NCBI RefSeq assembly: GCF_024648885.1
Contig: NZ_JANBBF010000013.1
Coordinates: 124,001-188,000, forward strand
DNA length: 64,000 nucleotides
Origin: Prauserella salsuginis
GTDB taxonomy: Bacteria > Actinomycetota > Actinomycetes > Mycobacteriales > Pseudonocardiaceae
Reading direction: 5' to 3'
The notes beneath the pieces are model-generated. The model had not been told where the DNA came from and did not search any database. It saw only the letters and a program-made list of their open reading frames with translations. This document shows positions 61,275-64,000 of this stretch, piece by piece. The stretch's first letter is position 1. Each line of letters begins with the position of its first letter. Made by a program: the position numbers and the translations under genes.

Positions 61275-62077
61275 CGGGCCGCCAACGGCGCCATGCCGTA
61301 GGCAGTTTCGAGGTGTTCGGGGGTGAGCACGTCGGCGGGCGCTCCGGCCGCGACGACGGTGCCCGCCATGAGCACCGCGTGGTCGAAGCTGTCCAGCACC
61401 TCGCGCAGGTCGTGGTGCACCGCGATGACCGACACACCCTCACGGCACAGCCTCGTGAGGATCTCCAGCAGCGCCTTCTCGGTGCGCGCGTCGACGGCCG
61501 TGAACGGCTCGTCGAGCACGATGAGGTCCGCACGCTGGGCGAGTGCGCGCGCGAGGAAAACCCGCTGCCGCTGCCCACCGGAAAGTTCGTCGAGCGGCCG
61601 GTCCGCCAGGTCCGCGACCCCGACCTGCGCCATCGCGCCCGCCACGCAGTCGTCGTCCGCGGGAGTCAGCCTGCGCAGCCAACCCCGGTGCGGGTAGCGG
61701 CCCATCTCGACGACCTGCACGGCAGTGATGGGGAAGTCCTTCGCGACGGCATCGGACTGCGGCACATAGGCCACGCGCTTTCGGACGCGGCGCAACGGCT
61801 GTCCCAGCCAGCGCACGGTCCCACGCACCGACGGCACGAGCCCGAGCGCCGCCTTGACCATCGTCGACTTGCCCGCCCCGTTCGGCCCGACGACGGCACT
61901 GAGCACGCCGGCGGGAATCTCGACGTCGACGCCGGTCAGCACGGGTCGCCCGCCGTAGGAGGCGCTCATGCCCTGCAGTCGGAGTGCCGGTTCGGTCATG
62001 CGTCCGCCTCCCGTGCGAAGAAGTACGTCGTCGGTGCCACCTGCCGCCTCCGCGGGAGCAAGTACGTCGTCGGTCAT
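61271..62077 (-). CDS. Metal ABC transporter ATP-binding protein
   Basis: ATPase of the metal importer: Walker A GPNGAGKSTMVKAALGLVPS, signature LSGGQRQRVFLARALAQ, Walker B LIVLDEPFTAVD and the switch His in VIAVHHDLREVLD. From ATG 62077 (ATGA overlap with the binding-protein gene) it has 268 residues. The first 26 are two 13-residue repeats (TDDVLAPAEAAGG, TDDVLLRTGGGRM) encoded by 39-bp DNA units. The conserved protein begins at MTEPALRLQGMSASYGG (ATG 61999, 242 residues), behind GGGAGGCGG. Either start may be used. Confidence 0.9.
   Translation of the reverse strand: MTDDVLAPAEAAGGTDDVLLRTGGGRMTEPALRLQGMSASYGGRPVLTGVDVEIPAGVLSAVVGPNGAGKSTMVKAALGLVPSVRGTVRWLGQPLRRVRKRVAYVPQSDAVAKDFPITAVQVVEMGRYPHRGWLRRLTPADDDCVAGAMAQVGVADLADRPLDELSGGQRQRVFLARALAQRADLIVLDEPFTAVDARTEKALLEILTRLCREGVSVIAVHHDLREVLDSFDHAVLMAGTVVAAGAPADVLTPEHLETAYGMAPLAAR
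61999..62068 (-). repeat. 39-bp repeat at the metal-transporter junction
   Basis: On the minus strand GACGTACTTGCTCCCGCGGA... begins at 62068 and again, diverged, at 62029, a 39-bp period. Each unit contains GGAGGCGG. It shares TGCTCCCGC(T)GGAGGCG and GTAC with the nuoC/nuoD repeat, which has the same period. Confidence 0.75.
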
Positions 62078-63105
62078 GTCAGTCCCTCCGCGAGGGTCGC
62101 CGCGTTGGCACGCAGCATGCCGAGGTAGCTGCCGTCGGGGCCGGTGGAGTCGGAGTACAGCTCACCGCCGACACGCACGTCGCCGCCGCGGTGCCGGGCG
62201 GCCGCGATCATCGAGTCGACGGTCTGCCGCGACACGCTCGTCTCGAGGAACACGGCGGGCAGGTTCTCGTCGGCGAGCAGTTCGGCCACGCGCGCGACGT
62301 CGGCGGTCGTCGCCTCCTGCTGAGTGGAGATGCCCTGGATGGCGACGACGTCCATGCCGAACGCGTCACCGAAGTAGCGGAACGCATCGTGCGAGGTGAC
62401 GAGCGTGCGGCGGTCGGCGGGGATGCGGTCGATCGTGCGCTGGACCGCGTCGGCCGCGGCGCGGATCTCGTCGTTGTAGGCCGCGCCGCGGCGGCGGTAG
62501 TCGGCGGCGTGATCAGGGTCGAGTTCGGCGAGACGTTCGGCCACGGCGTCGACGACGTGCGTCCACAGCGCGGGGTCGTGCCAGATGTGCGGGTCGTGTT
62601 CCTCCTCGGGCGCCGCATCCGCGGGTGGGCTCAACAACTCGTCGGCCGGCACCGCCTCGCCCGCCAGCAGCACCGGCTTCGTGCGGCCGACCTCGTCGAG
62701 GGTCTGCTGCAGGGAGCCCTCCAGGTAGAGCCCGACGGCGATCACCGCGTCGGCACGGCGCATCTCGCGCAGGTCCCCGGCCTTGGCTTGGTACAGATGC
62801 GGGTCGACGCCGGGGCCCATCAACCGCACGGTCTCGACGTCCTCGCCGCCGATGTGCCGCACCGTGTCGTCGAGGAACGTCGTGGTGGTGACGAGGCGGA
62901 GCGGGTCGTCACCACCGACCGGCCCGACGGCGCCGACCGGCTGGAGTGCGTAGCCGACGGCGCCGGAGATCGCCAGGACGAACACCACACCGAGGGTCAC
63001 GAGCGTGCGCCGGTCGCGCTTGCGGGCGCGACTGCGCCGCTGTGCCCGCCGGTGGCGTTCGTCGGCGGTTGCAGTGGCGATATGCCCGTCACCAGTGTCG
63101 TCCAT
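62074..63105 (-). CDS. Metal-binding lipoprotein/anchored protein of the TroA/MntA type
   Basis: A 343-residue solute-binding protein of cluster A-I. An N-terminal membrane anchor (LVTLGVVFVLAISGAVGYAL after an Arg-rich stretch) replaces a lipobox; no Cys is seen there. Metal ligands: His in GPGVDPHLYQ, His in EEEHDPHIWHDPALWTHVVD, and the C-lobe with FGMDVVAIQGISTQQEATTA, the latter typical of Mn/Fe-binding members. A His/Glu-rich zinc loop is short (EEEHDPHIWH). ATG 63105 follows GAGGGTGGAG. Confidence 0.85.
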   Translation of the reverse strand: MDDTGDGHIATATADERHRRAQRRSRARKRDRRTLVTLGVVFVLAISGAVGYALQPVGAVGPVGGDDPLRLVTTTTFLDDTVRHIGGEDVETVRLMGPGVDPHLYQAKAGDLREMRRADAVIAVGLYLEGSLQQTLDEVGRTKPVLLAGEAVPADELLSPPADAAPEEEHDPHIWHDPALWTHVVDAVAERLAELDPDHAADYRRRGAAYNDEIRAAADAVQRTIDRIPADRRTLVTSHDAFRYFGDAFGMDVVAIQGISTQQEATTADVARVAELLADENLPAVFLETSVSRQTVDSMIAAARHRGGDVRVGGELYSDSTGPDGSYLGMLRANAATLAEGLT

Positions 63106-63330
63106 GCTCCACCCTCGAATTTCGGTGCGCCGAACTCTACTGTACGACAAGGCGAACACGGCCGTCGGTGTGGCGTGATACACGGCTCGTTATCTCGTCC
63201 GAAGTAGACTCACACCGCGCTGACGTGGAACTTCGCCGGGTCTTCGGACGTTGAACCGTACGCCGGCCACATGTGGTGGCGGCATTCGCGGGGATGGTTC
63301 CCGCTCGCGGACCGGGAGGAGGGTGAGCCG

Positions 63331-64000
63331 GTGCACAGGCACCACAACGGCCTCAAGACGGCACTGCTGCTGGGGTTGATGAGCGCGCTGATCATCGGCA
63401 TCAGCGGCCTGTTCGGCAGGGGTGCGCTCATCATCGGACTGCTGCTCGCGCTGGCGATGAACGGCTACGCCTACTTCAACTCCGACAAGCTCGCGCTGAA
63501 GGCCATGCGCGCGCAGCCGGTGTCACAGGCGCAGCAGCCCGCGATGTACCGCATCGTGCGTGAACTGGCGACGTCCGCGCGCCAGCCGATGCCGCGGCTG
63601 TACGTGAGCCCGACCCGCGCGCCCAACGCGTTCGCCACCGGGCGCAATCCCCGCAACGCCGCTGTGTGCTGCACCACGGGCATCCTGGAGATCCTCGACG
63701 AACGCGAGCTGCGCGCCGTGCTGGGCCACGAGCTCGCCCACGTCTACAACCGCGACATCCTCATCTCGTCGGTCGCCGGCGCGCTGGCCAGTGTGGTGAG
63801 CTTCCTGGCGAACATGGCGATGTTCGCCGGCATGTTCGGCGGCAACCGCGAGGGCGGCAACCCGATCGGCATGCTGCTGTTGGCGCTGCTCGGGCCGGTG
63901 GCCGCGGGGATCATCAAGATGAGCGTGAGCCGTTCGCGCGAGTACCAGGCGGACACCTCGGGTGCCGAGTTGACGGGTGATCCGCTGGCGCTGGCGTCGG
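63331..64000 (+). CDS. htpX: HtpX membrane metalloprotease (5' part)
   Basis: The first 223 residues of HtpX, a membrane zinc protease that degrades misfolded membrane proteins. Two N-terminal helices, then [20 protein letters not shown], the zinc motif HELAH (H133-H137) in [14 protein letters not shown], two further helices and the Glu ligand region [15 protein letters not shown]. The open frame runs off the window end. GTG 63331 follows GGAGGAGGGTGAGCC. In M. tuberculosis htpX (Rv0563) lies directly after grcC1; here it is 15 kb away. Confidence 0.93.
   Translation, partial: MHRHHNGLKTALLLGLMSALIIGISGLFGRGALIIGLLLALAMNGYAYFNSDKLALKAMRAQPVSQAQQPAMYRIVRELATSARQPMPRLYVSPTRAPNAFATGRNPRNAAVCCTTGILEILDERELRAVLGHELAHVYNRDILISSVAGALASVVSFLANMAMFAGMFGGNREGGNPIGMLLLALLGPVAAGIIKMSVSRSREYQADTSGAELTGDPLALAS

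Noticed and set aside
59483-63105. Naming the ABC transporter ZnuABC
   Set aside because: Two permeases and a QGIST-type binding-protein motif with only a short His loop point to Mn/Fe transport, but the metal cannot be settled, so no symbol was given.

Overview
The window is very GC-rich DNA with GTG starts, Shine-Dalgarno sequences of the GGAGG type and many four-base stop/start overlaps. Gene content is that of a Gram-positive actinomycete: menaquinone genes in mycobacterial style, BldC, ANTAR and DUF6292 proteins, a type VII secretion (ESX) cassette, a MgtA-type mannosyltransferase, an ArfC/sunset-type protein and KorAB. DUF6292, DUF2795 and the paired GAF-ANTAR/STAS genes suggest Pseudonocardiaceae (Saccharomonospora, Prauserella or Amycolatopsis-like); this placement is inferred from content only. 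No rRNA, tRNA, insertion sequence, prophage or CRISPR array was recognised.

Layout. 0-4.2 kb: end of the System II cytochrome c maturation genes (resB, ccsB), a MinD-like ATPase with a Pro/Gln-rich head, and bldC. 4.3-6.5 kb: an Lrp regulator, a DUF4229 membrane protein and a Cds1-type cysteine desulfhydrase. 6.5-11.6 kb: a stress group (CBS protein, Rv2629/Vms1-like protein, DUF6292, DUF2795, CsbD, GAF-ANTAR, STAS). 11.9-17.9 kb: menA, menE, menB, divergent menD and a DUF3592 protein. 18-21.4 kb: an inositol-phosphatase-family enzyme and two GT4 glycosyltransferases. 21.6-25.0 kb: an ESX substrate cassette (helical protein, DUF3558 lipoprotein, WXG/PPE-like protein, EspG chaperone). 25.1-28.4 kb: a qsdC-qsdA / qsdR lactone-catabolism locus. 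28.6-30.9 kb: menG and menJ. 31.3-47.5 kb: complete nuoA-N operon. 47.6-53.7 kb: polyprenyl diphosphate synthase, sunset-type protein, SDR and a type II NADH dehydrogenase. 53.9-56.8 kb: korAB. 57-58.6 kb: Lrp regulator and ddaH. 58.9-63.1 kb: VOC protein and a TroABCD-like metal ABC transporter. The window ends inside htpX.

Much of it serves one physiology. menA/B/D/E/G/J and the polyprenyl synthase make menaquinone; Nuo and the type II dehydrogenase feed electrons into it; the ccs genes mature cytochromes downstream; korAB supplies reducing power. A near-perfect Rex operator just after a good promoter upstream of nuoA ties the nuo operon to NADH/NAD+ balance.

The least ordinary signal lies in the spaces between genes. 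Several translation-start junctions have been tandemly duplicated while the coupling of neighbouring genes was kept. This occurs at nuoC/nuoD, nuoE/nuoF, nuoJ/nuoK, the metal-transporter junction and menG, and it creates two stop/start-nested mini-ORFs inside the nuo operon. In addition there are at least four families of short repeats: long palindromes with paired base changes, hairpin-tailed units of about 50 bp, 21-bp units that have also grown inside ddaH in frame, and 16-bp units upstream of the STAS gene.
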